This document shows positions 25,677 through 34,232 of a stretch of DNA of 64,000 bases, piece by piece. The notes beneath the pieces were generated by a model. The model was not told where the DNA came from and did not search any database. It was given only the letters and a program-made list of their open reading frames with translations. The stretch lies in NCBI RefSeq assembly GCF_000217955.3, contig NZ_AFOY02000027.1, forward strand, positions 110,457 through 174,456, read 5' to 3'. Source of the DNA: Pseudomonas fluorescens HK44 (GTDB lineage: Bacteria > Pseudomonadota > Gammaproteobacteria > Pseudomonadales > Pseudomonadaceae). The translations under genes were made by a program, and so were the position numbers. Numbering within the stretch: the first letter of the stretch is position 1; each line of letters starts with the position of its first letter.

Positions 25677-25952
25677 GTGTTGGGCGACGATTATAGCGAT
25701 TGGCGGGCTTCTGTAAACCCCTGATTACTGACTATTTTTCAGCGGGTCTCTGATAAGGCTCGTGTCCTTGTGTGTGCTTGAGCGCACGAGCGCCGCTCAT
25801 GATCAGTTCGCGGTTATCGCGCTTTGTAAAACGTGTTGCCCGCCAGGATACTTTTGTTGACGAATGACATGGCTCCAATCGCGACGTTGTCGTCGCAGGC
25901 CAGGCCCGCCGAGGGTTCGACGGGCCTGGTCTCGCGGATGGCGTTAGCCGGG

Positions 25953-27194
25953 TCACACGCCGTTTTTAACAGCGTTGATCAGGGCCTGGCTCAGAACTTG
26001 GGCAGGAGCCACCTGCACGCTCTGGGTATAGAACGGCGGCAGGTTCTGGGCCAGTTGCGACAGCGCCTGGGCCGTGGTGTTTCCTGGCAACAACACGTAT
26101 TGCAGGTTCGACGGGTAGCTTTGCGGCACCGGGCCTTCCATGGTCGAGCCGTACGCGCCGAAAGTCATCACTGCTTGAGGGGTGGTGGGGTCTGGTGCGT
26201 AGAGGAACACGAAGGTGCCGTATTTTGGGTGCGTCAGGTACTGCTCGGCCTGGGCACGTACCGCCGGGTCCGGGTCGTTCATCAGGGTCCAGCGCATGAC
26301 CGCATAGCTGCGGGTGGTTTCCATGAATGCCGTGCGAATCGGCGACTGGTTTTCCACGCCGCCCAGGCACACCAGCAGGTTGCCGAAAGGATCAAGCAGG
26401 GCCACAGAGTTGAATACACTGGCCTGCTGGGCCGTTTTCAGCAGGGGCGGCGCCAGTTCCGCACCAGGGTCACGCGGGTCGCTGGAGGTGACCGTCAAGG
26501 CGAACGGACTCAATTTGGTCAATGCCTGGCGTACCGGGCTGTTCGCCGGCAGCGTGGCCGGGTTTTTCAGTTTCGAAGGCTCAAGACCGCTGTTGTTGCT
26601 CGCTTTGCGCACAGTGTCGACGCTGGCAGAGAAGATCGAGCTGGTGAGGTAGTACGCCGCCGAGTCGATGGTCTGGCCACCAAACACCGGGCTCATTGAG
26701 CCTTGATAAGCACGGCTGACAGGCGCGGCGACCGCGTAATAGCCCCAGGTTTTTTGCGCTTGCTGACGAATGTGCGGCGGCAACGACGGGAAGGTGAACT
26801 GACTGTTGTAGTTGATCCCCGCGTAGTCATCGATCGCACTCACGGCGACGTTGAATCCAGCGGTGAGCAGAGCGCCGGCGCACATGGCGCAAGGGTCGAG
26901 CGTGGTCACGATGGTCAGTTTATTCGGCGGCGGAAGCTTCAGCGATTCCGCTTTTGCGTAGTACCAGTCCACCAGCTGTCGCTCACCATGGGCGGTCGGG
27001 TCATGGGGGAGGAAGTAGGTGGTGCCGTTCCCCGGAAAAGGCATTAACACGTTGTTGTGAAGTGCGGCGATGACTTCGCCAGTGGCGTTGTTGATGATGG
27101 CCCCGCCCACGGCGAAGGTTTGTTGAATGGCCGCGAGGATGGCCTCGTTGGCGACGGTATCGACCGCTTCCTGTGCACTCTTCAATGTGGTCAT
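25953..27194 (-). CDS. Cytidine-deaminase-fold protein
   Basis: 413 residues. The first 170 form a CDA/guanine-deaminase-like zinc domain with HGE (PTAHGERQLVDW) and PCAMC (TLDPCAMCAGALLTAG), giving the His, two Cys ligands and the catalytic Glu. The remaining 240 residues are not a deaminase and match no family I recognise; they are rich in Pro, Ser and Tyr and predicted soluble. The protein is longer than tRNA or nucleoside deaminases (about 150-170). It has no signal peptide and stands alone beside tRNA-Thr. The substrate is unknown: guanine, cytosine or a pterin-like amine are all possible. Confidence 0.75.
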   Translation of the reverse strand: MTTLKSAQEAVDTVANEAILAAIQQTFAVGGAIINNATGEVIAALHNNVLMPFPGNGTTYFLPHDPTAHGERQLVDWYYAKAESLKLPPPNKLTIVTTLDPCAMCAGALLTAGFNVAVSAIDDYAGINYNSQFTFPSLPPHIRQQAQKTWGYYAVAAPVSRAYQGSMSPVFGGQTIDSAAYYLTSSIFSASVDTVRKASNNSGLEPSKLKNPATLPANSPVRQALTKLSPFALTVTSSDPRDPGAELAPPLLKTAQQASVFNSVALLDPFGNLLVCLGGVENQSPIRTAFMETTRSYAVMRWTLMNDPDPAVRAQAEQYLTHPKYGTFVFLYAPDPTTPQAVMTFGAYGSTMEGPVPQSYPSNLQYVLLPGNTTAQALSQLAQNLPPFYTQSVQVAPAQVLSQALINAVKNGV

Positions 27195-27505
27195 TGTGTC
27201 CCAGCTCCTTGCTGTCCTGAGCGCCAGAGATTTCTGACGCCTGGCAACGATAGTTCAAGCGAAGGAAGTTGGTTATGACCATTCGGCTTAATGCTTATGC
27301 ACAACGGCAGGTGGTTTCGCTGCGTTTACGGCTCATTTTGTGGAGCCGTTCTCAATAAATCGCAACTGGCTGTTTTTTCGTCTGTTTTTTAATGTGAATA
27401 AAAAATGACCAAACGCTTTTGCGGCCTAAAAGCCATGGATCCAAAGGCTTTCGCCAAGTTTCATCAACAGACTTATCCACAGGCTGATGGTCGGTGTGGA
27501 GGGGG
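27195..27505. other. 311-bp intergenic region
   Basis: No gene is supported. A 7-bp stem (ACGGCTC/GAGCCGT, 27329-27350) with an 8-nt loop is the only structure seen. The AT-rich stretch near 27355-27425 may hold the promoter of the deaminase gene (minus strand). Confidence 0.45.
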
Positions 27506-28735
27506 TTATCGACGCTCGGCGAGCAGCATCAGATTGCGTGGTGTCAGTGGGGTTTCGCAGAATAATCCCAGGCGCACCGAGTAACCCCGTTCTTCGAGAA
27601 ACAGCGCTCGGTCGAGTACCAGCCACAGCTCCAGCGGGCGCCGGAACAGGCCGCGTAGCAGTTCCAGATTGCGCACCTGGGCCAGGCGTTTCCAACCAGC
27701 GCCTTCCAGCGCCGGCCAATCCTGCGCCGGGACTGTGGATAAGTCTTTCAGCGCGGCCAGGTCGCGGCAGTAATCGGCGAAGGGTTTATCCAGCCAGGCG
27801 CTGGGCAGCGACGGTGTGGGCAGGTAGTCGTCGCAGCCGCGCAGTTGCCGTTGCAGCAGATCAAAGGCCAGGCGGCGGGCCATGGACGTGTCGCGTTGAC
27901 GTCGGACGCGGGCACCGGCGGTGATGGTTTCGCTCATCGGTAGCGCCAGATCGTCGAGGGAAAGCTGTAGGCCGGAACCTTTAGCTGCGTCGGACAGCGG
28001 CTGATACTGGCGAGCGCTGATGCGGTTATAACAGCAGGGCGCAATGGCCAGTTGTTTGCAGCCGGCCGCGCTGGCCAGTTGCATCAGCCGCACATGTAAA
28101 TCGCCGCAGGCGTGCAAGGCGACGGGTGTCTGATCGGCGCTCAGGCGCGCTGCCGCATCGGCGGCCATCACGTCTTGTTGAAGATGATTGACTGCGAGGT
28201 GATGGTGCTGACTCAGCGCCTGACCGCTGGCGATCAGCGCCGGGTCATATTCCAGACAGGTTAGTTGTTGGTCGGCTTGCAGCAGGCGTCGTCCCAAATG
28301 ACCTTTGCCCGAGCACCAGTCCAGCCAGTGTCGAGGTCTTGCGGCAAATTGCAGGCAACCGGCGAACGCTTCAATCTGCCGCCATTTGCGCCCGGGCACG
28401 TCGACGTTCAGCCTTCGGGTCGAAGGCTCCGTTGTATGAAAGGGCAACTCGCCTACAGCGCTGAGCGCGATGGCCTGCGCAGCCAGTCCTGGAAAAGGCG
28501 CGGGTGCCAGCAGATGCTCAGGATGGTTGTGGCTGGTTTCCGCGTCTTCCAGCGAACGCTGGCGTAGCCAATCTGCCAGTTCGGGACAGGCCGCTTCCCA
28601 CGGCAGTTGCCGATGGGTAAACGGCCGCGGTCGCCAAAGCGCCTGATGCTCGGTCAGGAACTCGTCCAGTGCCTTGAAGCGGGCGAGCAACTGCTCGCCC
28701 GCAAGCACCGGCCGATCAGCGTCCCTGGCAGGCAT
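27506..28735 (-). CDS. SAM-dependent methyltransferase (GSTCD-type)
   Basis: 409 residues from ATG 28735, which overlaps the upstream permease by 20 bp; a GTG at 28708 is an alternative start. The SAM-binding motif WLDWCSGKGHLGRRLL is followed by LEYDP, HACGDLH and APCCYNR, the signature of the class I methyltransferase family that includes GSTCD-like proteins. The N-terminal about 130 residues are family-specific. The substrate is unknown; the PCCYN motif hints at RNA or protein methylation, without proof. It sits at the end of the amino-acid transporter operon, probably only by position. Confidence 0.78.
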   Translation of the reverse strand: MPARDADRPVLAGEQLLARFKALDEFLTEHQALWRPRPFTHRQLPWEAACPELADWLRQRSLEDAETSHNHPEHLLAPAPFPGLAAQAIALSAVGELPFHTTEPSTRRLNVDVPGRKWRQIEAFAGCLQFAARPRHWLDWCSGKGHLGRRLLQADQQLTCLEYDPALIASGQALSQHHHLAVNHLQQDVMAADAAARLSADQTPVALHACGDLHVRLMQLASAAGCKQLAIAPCCYNRISARQYQPLSDAAKGSGLQLSLDDLALPMSETITAGARVRRQRDTSMARRLAFDLLQRQLRGCDDYLPTPSLPSAWLDKPFADYCRDLAALKDLSTVPAQDWPALEGAGWKRLAQVRNLELLRGLFRRPLELWLVLDRALFLEERGYSVRLGLFCETPLTPRNLMLLAERR

Positions 28736-29405
28736 CGACGCGCAACCAGCGCTCCAGCAGCTTGAAGCCACGCACCAGGATGTAGGCCATCAACAGGTAG
28801 AACATGCCGGCCGCGAAGAAGATCTCCACGGGCAGGTAGGTCCGGGCAATGATGGTGCGGGCCATGCCGGTCAGTTCGAGCAAGGTCACGGTGCTGGCCA
28901 GGGCGCTGGCCTTGAGCATCAGGATCACTTCGTTGCTGTAGGCCGGCAGGCCGATACGCGCGGCACGCGGCAGCATGATGTAGAGCAGCGCTTTGGGCCG
29001 CGACATGCCCAACGCCCGTGCGGCTTCGACCTCGCCCTTCGGGATGGCCTGGATCGCCCCGCGCAGGATCTCGGCGATGTAGGCCGCAGTGTGCAGGGTC
29101 ATGGTGGCGGTGGCGCACCAGAACGGATCGCGCAAGTAGGGCCACATCGCGCTCGCGCGGACCGCATCGAACTGCGCCAGGCCGTAATAGACCAGGAACA
29201 GTTGCACCAGCAACGGCGTGCCACGGAAGAAGAAAATGTACGCGTATGGCACTGCGCGCACGTACCACAGGCGCGACGAGCGGGCGATGCCCAGCGGAAT
29301 CGCCAGCAGCAAGCCGAGGACGACGGCGATGGCCACCAGTTCCAGGGTCAGGGTCGCGCCCTGTGCCAGTTTCGGCAGCCACTTGATGATGACTTCCCAG
29401 TTCAT
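28716..29405 (-). CDS. Amino-acid ABC transporter permease, HisM type
   Basis: 229 residues, HisM/ArtM-like. Five or so TM helices and the EAA loop EVEAARALGMSRPKALLYIMLPRA that docks with the ATPase. The start ATG 29405 (MNWEVIIKWLPKLAQG) overlaps the HisQ stop as ATGA; a longer open frame upstream is only a shadow of hisQ. It forms the inner-membrane channel of a basic-amino-acid (Arg/Orn/His-type) uptake system with the genes at 29402-31720. Confidence 0.92.
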   Translation of the reverse strand: MNWEVIIKWLPKLAQGATLTLELVAIAVVLGLLLAIPLGIARSSRLWYVRAVPYAYIFFFRGTPLLVQLFLVYYGLAQFDAVRASAMWPYLRDPFWCATATMTLHTAAYIAEILRGAIQAIPKGEVEAARALGMSRPKALLYIMLPRAARIGLPAYSNEVILMLKASALASTVTLLELTGMARTIIARTYLPVEIFFAAGMFYLLMAYILVRGFKLLERWLRVDACQGR

Positions 29406-30097
29406 TGCGTGCTCCTCGCGAAGCCGCGAGCGGCACGTTTTTCCAGCAGGTGCATGCCGGTCATGGCCAGAATCGTCAGGCCCAGGTACATGAAGGCTGC
29501 GACCATGTAGAAGGTGAACGGCTGCTTGGACATGGTGACGCCGTTTTGCGCGTGACGCATGATTTCTTCCAGGCCGATCACCGACACCAGCGCGGTGTCT
29601 TTCATCAGGATCATGAACAGGTTGCCCAGGCCCGGCAGGGCGATGCGCCACATCTGCGGCATGATCAATTTGGTGAAGATCCGGCATTTCGACAAACCCA
29701 GCGCAACACCGGCTTCGCGGTGACCTTTGGGGATTGCCAGAATCGCGCCGCGAAAGACTTCCGTGGCGTAGGCGCCAAAGCACAGGCCCAGGGCGATCAC
29801 GCCGGCGGCGAAGGCATTGAGCGCGAGATCGGGGTTGCCGAAAAACTCGCCCAAGGCACGCATCAGGTTGACCGTGCCAAAGTAGATCAACAGCACCCAG
29901 AGCAATTCCGGGATACCGCGAACCAGGGTCGAGTAAGTGCCGCCAAGCCATTGCAACGGCTTGTACGGGGAGGTCTTGGCCAAGGCGCCGAGCAGGCCGA
30001 GCACCAGCCCCAGGCACAACGCCGAGAGAGCCAGTTTGACGGTCATCAGCGCGCCAGCGGCGAGCGCCGGGCCAAATCCGTAGAGATCGATAGTCAT
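29402..30097 (-). CDS. Amino-acid ABC transporter permease, HisQ type
   Basis: 231 residues with several TM segments and the EAA motif GHREAGVALGLSKCRIFTKLIMPQM. Partner of the HisM-like permease, with a 4-bp overlap. Position and sequence match the second permease of histidine/arginine/ornithine (AotQ/HisQ) transporters. Confidence 0.92.
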   Translation of the reverse strand: MTIDLYGFGPALAAGALMTVKLALSALCLGLVLGLLGALAKTSPYKPLQWLGGTYSTLVRGIPELLWVLLIYFGTVNLMRALGEFFGNPDLALNAFAAGVIALGLCFGAYATEVFRGAILAIPKGHREAGVALGLSKCRIFTKLIMPQMWRIALPGLGNLFMILMKDTALVSVIGLEEIMRHAQNGVTMSKQPFTFYMVAAFMYLGLTILAMTGMHLLEKRAARGFARSTQ

Positions 30098-30177
30098 GGA
30101 TTTCTTTTCAAATCGCGGCAGGCTTTGCCAAGGACCGGCGCACGGTCAGAGAGCGGCGCCGGCCAGGCCAGTCAGAA

Positions 30178-30933
30178 TCAATAGATGCTGAACGGGAAGT
30201 ACTTGTCGTTGATCTTTTTGTAGGTGCCGTCAGCGACGATTTCTTTCAATGCGGCGTTCAGCTTGTTACGCAGTTCATCCTGACCCTTGCGCACGGCAAT
30301 GCCGATTTTGTCGCTGGCTACCACCGGATCACCTTTGAACTCGTAGTTTTTGCCGGCATCGCTTTTCAGCCAGTCGTAGTTGGCGTATTTGTCGGCGAGG
30401 ATCGCATCGACGCGACCGGAGGTCAGGTCCAGGTAGGCGTTTTCCTGAGTGTCATACAGCTTGATGGTGACGTCGTCGCCGTAATTGTCCTCAAGCCAGG
30501 TGCCGGCCAAAGTGGCGCGCTGAGTGCCGATGATCTTGCCTTTGAGCGAGGCCTTGTCGGTTTTGAGATCGACGTTTTTCGGCGCGATGAACTGCAGTTT
30601 GTTCGAGTAGTACGGGTCGGTGAAATCAACGGCCTGCTTGCGCTCCTCGGTGATCGACAGCGAAGAGATCAGGAAATCGAACTTCTTGGCGTTCAGTGCC
30701 GGAATGATACCGTCCCAGTCAGAGGTGACGACTTCGCATTCGACCCGCATCTTGGCGCACAGCGCGTCGCCGATGTCTTTGTCGAAACCGACCACCTGGC
30801 CGCTGGCATCTTTGTTGTTGAATGGTGGGTAAGCCGCTTCGATGCCCATCTTCAGTGTTTCGGCGGCCATTGCGTTGACCGAGAACACCAGTGTGGCGGC
30901 CGCAGCCAGGAGGAGTTTTTTGTAAGTCTGCAT
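30178..30933 (-). CDS. Periplasmic basic-amino-acid binding protein
   Basis: 251 residues with a Sec signal peptide (KKLLLAAAATLVFSVNAMA, cleavage about residue 23). The SBP_bac_3 fold starts ETLKMGIEAAYPPFNNKDASGQVVGFDKDIGDALC, with the substrate-binding YPPF and DWDGIIPAL stretches and the SLSITEERKQAVDFTDPYY hinge. Close in pattern to HisJ/ArgT/AotJ lysine-arginine-ornithine or histidine binders. It lies between the ATPase and permease genes of the same operon. Confidence 0.92.
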   Translation of the reverse strand: MQTYKKLLLAAAATLVFSVNAMAAETLKMGIEAAYPPFNNKDASGQVVGFDKDIGDALCAKMRVECEVVTSDWDGIIPALNAKKFDFLISSLSITEERKQAVDFTDPYYSNKLQFIAPKNVDLKTDKASLKGKIIGTQRATLAGTWLEDNYGDDVTIKLYDTQENAYLDLTSGRVDAILADKYANYDWLKSDAGKNYEFKGDPVVASDKIGIAVRKGQDELRNKLNAALKEIVADGTYKKINDKYFPFSIY

Positions 30934-30946
30934 GTAGATAGCTCCG

Positions 30947-31720
30947 TTAGCGGTTGCTGGACATGAATTGTTTGCAGCGCGCCGAAAGCGGGTTTTCGAA
31001 CACCTGCTGGGGTGATCCTTGCTCTTCTATGAGCCCCTGGTGAAGGAACACCACTTCACTGGACACCTGACGGGCGAAGCCCATTTCGTGGGTGACCAAC
31101 AGCATGGTGCGACCTTCATCGGCCAGGGCGCGGATCACGTTTAGTACTTCCTGAACCATTTCCGGGTCAAGCGCGGACGTCGGCTCATCAAACAGAATGA
31201 CTTTGGGTTGCATCGCCAGCGTGCGGGCGATGGCGGCGCGTTGTTGCTGACCACCGGAAAGTTCTGCAGGGTAGGCGTGACGTTTGTCGGCGATGCCGAC
31301 CTTGGCCAGCAGGGCTTCTGCCACTTCGATGGCCTCGGCCTTGCTTTGCCCGAGCACGCGGCGAGGCGCTTCGATGATGTTGTCGAGCACGCTCATGTGC
31401 GGCCACAGGTTAAAGTTTTGAAACACAAAACCGATTTCGCTGCGCAGGCGATTGATCTGCTTGCCGTCGGCAGCGACCAGTTCGCCGTTTTTCGAAGGCT
31501 TGAGCTTAAGCTCTTCGCCGGCCACCAGAATCTGGCCCTGGTGTGGGTTTTCGAGCAGGTTGATGCAGCGCAGGAAAGTGGACTTGCCGGAACCGGAGGA
31601 GCCCAGGATCGAGATCACATCGCCGTCGCGTGCGGTCAGCGAGACGCCTTTGAGCACCTCAAGCGTCCCGTAGCGTTTGTGCAAGTTGCGGATTTCAAGC
31701 GCGGGCGCGGCCTCAGCCAT
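30947..31720 (-). CDS. Amino-acid ABC transporter ATP-binding protein, HisP type
   Basis: 257 residues with Walker A GSSGSGKST, signature LSGGQQQRAAIARTL, Walker B VILFDEPTSALDPE and the switch His in LLVTHEMGFARQ. First gene of the four-gene uptake operon (ATPase, binding protein, two permeases), so the promoter should lie in 31721-31900 on the minus strand; no clear motif was identified there. Confidence 0.93.
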   Translation of the reverse strand: MAEAAPALEIRNLHKRYGTLEVLKGVSLTARDGDVISILGSSGSGKSTFLRCINLLENPHQGQILVAGEELKLKPSKNGELVAADGKQINRLRSEIGFVFQNFNLWPHMSVLDNIIEAPRRVLGQSKAEAIEVAEALLAKVGIADKRHAYPAELSGGQQQRAAIARTLAMQPKVILFDEPTSALDPEMVQEVLNVIRALADEGRTMLLVTHEMGFARQVSSEVVFLHQGLIEEQGSPQQVFENPLSARCKQFMSSNR

Positions 31721-32168
31721 GTGCGGTCCTCATTGTGTCTGTTGTGCTCCTGCTGTTGGCCGGGCCTTCCTGGCGAGGCGCCAAGCTAGCATAGCGGTCG
31801 AATGGCGGCCAACAGCCCCACGGGGCGTAAACGGGCAGTGCGTTGCGGGTTGTCGCCTCAGCACAGCAGACTGTCGCGCCATCAACAACCCATCCCCCCG
31901 TTGAAGCCATGTCTGTGCGGGTGTCGCGTAAAAAAAGGCGCGATGGTGCCAGCTTTGGCCGGGTGTTGGAAGCGCTAACCGGACAAACGCTCCCGATCTG
32001 CACTTTTATTGTGCGCAAGCCGTTTTTTTGGTGTGTTTCTGGTGCATGACTTCGCCCACAAAGTGTGTGGCAGGGTAACGTTCTGGCTAAGTGCTATCAA
32101 TTTCAATGACTTGCGATGACTGTCCGGTCAAGGCGAGATCGCCGGGGTAGAGGGGGTCTGAAACATTT
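31721..32168. other. Divergent intergenic region between the ABC operon and gabP
   Basis: Short frames are present but unsupported. It should contain the minus-strand ABC operon promoter and any activator sites upstream of the gabP sigma-54 promoter. No perfect palindromes were seen. Confidence 0.4.
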
Positions 32169-32184
32169 TGGCGCAATTATTGCG
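32169..32184 (+). promoter_or_regulatory. Sigma-54 promoter of gabP
   Basis: TGGCGCAATTATTGCG fits the TGGCAC-N5-TTGCW consensus with the invariant GG (32170-32171) and GC (32182-32183) exactly 10 nt apart. The start codon is about 95 bp downstream. NtrBC, encoded in this same window, is a plausible activator for a GABA permease. Confidence 0.75.
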
Positions 32185-32276
32185 TGCAGAATCCAGAACG
32201 CCCCGTTGGCTTCTTTTTACGAGAAGGACGCCAAGCGGGATGGACGCAATCGCTTATCCTTATAAAGGTAGTTTCA

Positions 32277-33668
32277 ATGAGCAGTACCCAAAGCTCTAAT
32301 GACCTCGAACAGGGGCTCAAACCGCGCCATGTGACCATGTTGTCGATTGCCGGCGTTATCGGCGCCGGCCTGTTCGTTGGCTCGGGTCACGCCATCGCCG
32401 CCGCCGGCCCGGCCGTGCTGTTGGCCTACGCCGCCGCCGGTATGCTGGTAGTGCTGGTCATGCGCATGCTTGGCGAAATGGCCGTTGCTTCTCCGGACAC
32501 AGGCTCCTTCTCGACCTACGCCGATCGCGCCATCGGTCACTGGGCCGGTTTCACCATCGGCTGGCTCTACTGGTGGTTCTGGGTTCTGGTAATCCCGCTG
32601 GAGGCCAACGCCGCCGCGACTATCCTGCATGCCTGGTTCCCTAACGTGGCCATCTGGGCATTTACCCTGATCATCACGTTGCTGCTGACAGTGACCAATC
32701 TGTTCAGCGTGAAGAACTACGGTGAGTTCGAATTCTGGTTCGCTCTGATCAAAGTCCTGGCGATCATCGGTTTCATTGTCCTTGGTGTCATGGCGATCTT
32801 CGGCTTCCTGCCAGGCAGCCAGGTCAGCGGCGTTTCGCACCTGTTCGACACCCAGGGCTTCCTGCCAAACGGCATGGGCGCCGTACTGGGCGCGATCCTG
32901 ACCACCATGTTTTCCTTCATGGGCACCGAGATCGTGACCATCGCGGCCGCGGAGTCGAAGAACCCGGGCCAGCAAATCTCCAAGGCCACCAACTCGGTGA
33001 TCTGGCGGATTGGTTTGTTCTACCTCGTATCGATCTTCATCGTTGTGGCGCTGGTGCCATGGAACGACCCGGTTCTGGCCAGCGTCGGTTCCTATCAGAC
33101 CGTGCTTGAGCGCATGGGCATCCCGAACGCCAAGCTGATCGTCGACCTCGTGGTGCTGGTTGCTGTGACCAGTTGCCTGAACTCGGCGCTGTACACCGCA
33201 TCCCGCATGATGTTCTCCCTGGGCAAACGTGGTGATGCACCGGCCGTTTCCCAGCGCACCAACAAGAGCGGCACGCCGTACTGGGCCGTCATGTTGTCTA
33301 CCTGCGCGGCGTTCCTCGCAGTGTTCGCCAACTACGTGGCCCCGGCTGCGGTGTTCGAATTCCTGCTGGCCAGCTCCGGCGCCATTGCGCTGTTGGTGTA
33401 CCTGGTGATCGCGATTTCGCAACTGCGCATGCGCAAACAGCGCATGGCACGCGGCGAAAAAATCGCCTTCAGCATGTGGCTGTTTCCGGGCCTGACCTAC
33501 GCGGTGATCGTATTCATCGTGGCGGCCCTGACCATCATGCTGTTTCAGGATGCCCATCGTGTGGAAATCCTTGCCACGGGGCTGTTGAGTCTTTTGGTGG
33601 TGGCTGCCGGTTTGTTTGTGGCTCGCCGTCGCAAACTGGAACAGCGTGGCGCGGTAGCGTTGAGCTGA
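32277..33668 (+). CDS. gabP: GABA permease (APC superfamily)
   Basis: 463 residues, twelve predicted TM helices. The start ATG 32277 follows an AAAGGTAG ribosome-binding region; an upstream in-frame start would add an unrelated tail. Highly similar by eye to E. coli GabP: LKPRHVTMLSIAGVIGAGLFVGSGHAIAAAGPAVLL, GWLYWWFWVLVIPLEAN, SVKNYGEFEFWFALIKV, IVTIAAAES. It imports 4-aminobutyrate by proton symport. It is monocistronic, behind a sigma-54 promoter, and ends with a strong terminator. Confidence 0.9.
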   Translation: MSSTQSSNDLEQGLKPRHVTMLSIAGVIGAGLFVGSGHAIAAAGPAVLLAYAAAGMLVVLVMRMLGEMAVASPDTGSFSTYADRAIGHWAGFTIGWLYWWFWVLVIPLEANAAATILHAWFPNVAIWAFTLIITLLLTVTNLFSVKNYGEFEFWFALIKVLAIIGFIVLGVMAIFGFLPGSQVSGVSHLFDTQGFLPNGMGAVLGAILTTMFSFMGTEIVTIAAAESKNPGQQISKATNSVIWRIGLFYLVSIFIVVALVPWNDPVLASVGSYQTVLERMGIPNAKLIVDLVVLVAVTSCLNSALYTASRMMFSLGKRGDAPAVSQRTNKSGTPYWAVMLSTCAAFLAVFANYVAPAAVFEFLLASSGAIALLVYLVIAISQLRMRKQRMARGEKIAFSMWLFPGLTYAVIVFIVAALTIMLFQDAHRVEILATGLLSLLVVAAGLFVARRRKLEQRGAVALS

Positions 33669-33684
33669 TTCGCCCTGCGTAATG

Positions 33685-33722
33685 AAAACGGCCGCTGTCA
33701 GGGATGACAGCGGCCGTTTTTG
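33685..33722. terminator. Bidirectional terminator after gabP
   Basis: AAAACGGCCGCTGTCA pairs with TGACAGCGGCCGTTTT with T runs on both strands. It serves gabP on the plus strand and the convergent gene at 33746. It is nearly the same sequence as the hairpin at 36515. Confidence 0.88.
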
Positions 33723-33745
33723 TTTTCGCAAGCTTCAGGGGCGGG

Positions 33746-34198
33746 TTATTCGGCTTTTGCCTCTGGCTCTTCCAGCGACTCGCGGTAGCTGTCCAGCGCA
33801 TTGCCGAAGTCGGTGATGAACTGCGGCTCTGTCAGCCAGGCCTGGGCGGCCTCACGGTCCACGCCATCGGCCCACATGCGGTAGTCGATCAGCATGTCGG
33901 CGGCCAGGTGAGTGGCGGCCATGGCTTCGTTCTCGGCGTTTTCCATGTCCAGCAACTCTGGATGGTCGTTGATGATCTCGCTGAGGTTCGACAGCAGGGT
34001 CAGCAGCATGTCGTTACGGCTGATGGCTTGCGCCTCACGCATTTTGCTGAACATCGCCAGAGTGTACTCAGGCATCTGCTCGGCTGGCGCGTTCGGGTCG
34101 TCATGCATGGCGATGGGTTTTCTGCCGCTGATGCGAATCTGCTTGGCTTTGATCTTGGCGCGTTTGGCGCGTTTCTGTTGCTTGTTCGTGGCGGCCAT
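33746..34198 (-). CDS. Small conserved hypothetical protein, paralogue 1
   Basis: 150 residues. A very basic start (NKQQKRAKRAKIKAKQIR) precedes an acidic helical body (MLLTLLSNLSEIINDHPELLDME; ADMLIDYRMWADGVDREAAQAWL; FITDFGNALDSYRESLEE). Its domain order and N-terminal motif repeat in the protein at 36566-36970, so the two arose by duplication. No known motif; the basic tail suggests nucleic-acid contact, untested. Conserved in Pseudomonas as far as I recall. Confidence 0.75.
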   Translation of the reverse strand: MAATNKQQKRAKRAKIKAKQIRISGRKPIAMHDDPNAPAEQMPEYTLAMFSKMREAQAISRNDMLLTLLSNLSEIINDHPELLDMENAENEAMAATHLAADMLIDYRMWADGVDREAAQAWLTEPQFITDFGNALDSYRESLEEPEAKAE

Positions 34199-34232
34199 CT
34201 ACTTTGTTCCGTATTCGTGTGGGAGAGCGCAG

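Noticed and set aside
25732..25956. A 74-codon minus-strand frame after the deaminase gene
   Set aside because: No RBS or recognisable product; it lies in the tRNA-Thr promoter-side spacer.
28716..30017. A 433-codon open frame extending the HisM-like permease upstream
   Set aside because: The extra residues are an out-of-frame reading of hisQ; the true start is ATG 29405, with an ATGA overlap.
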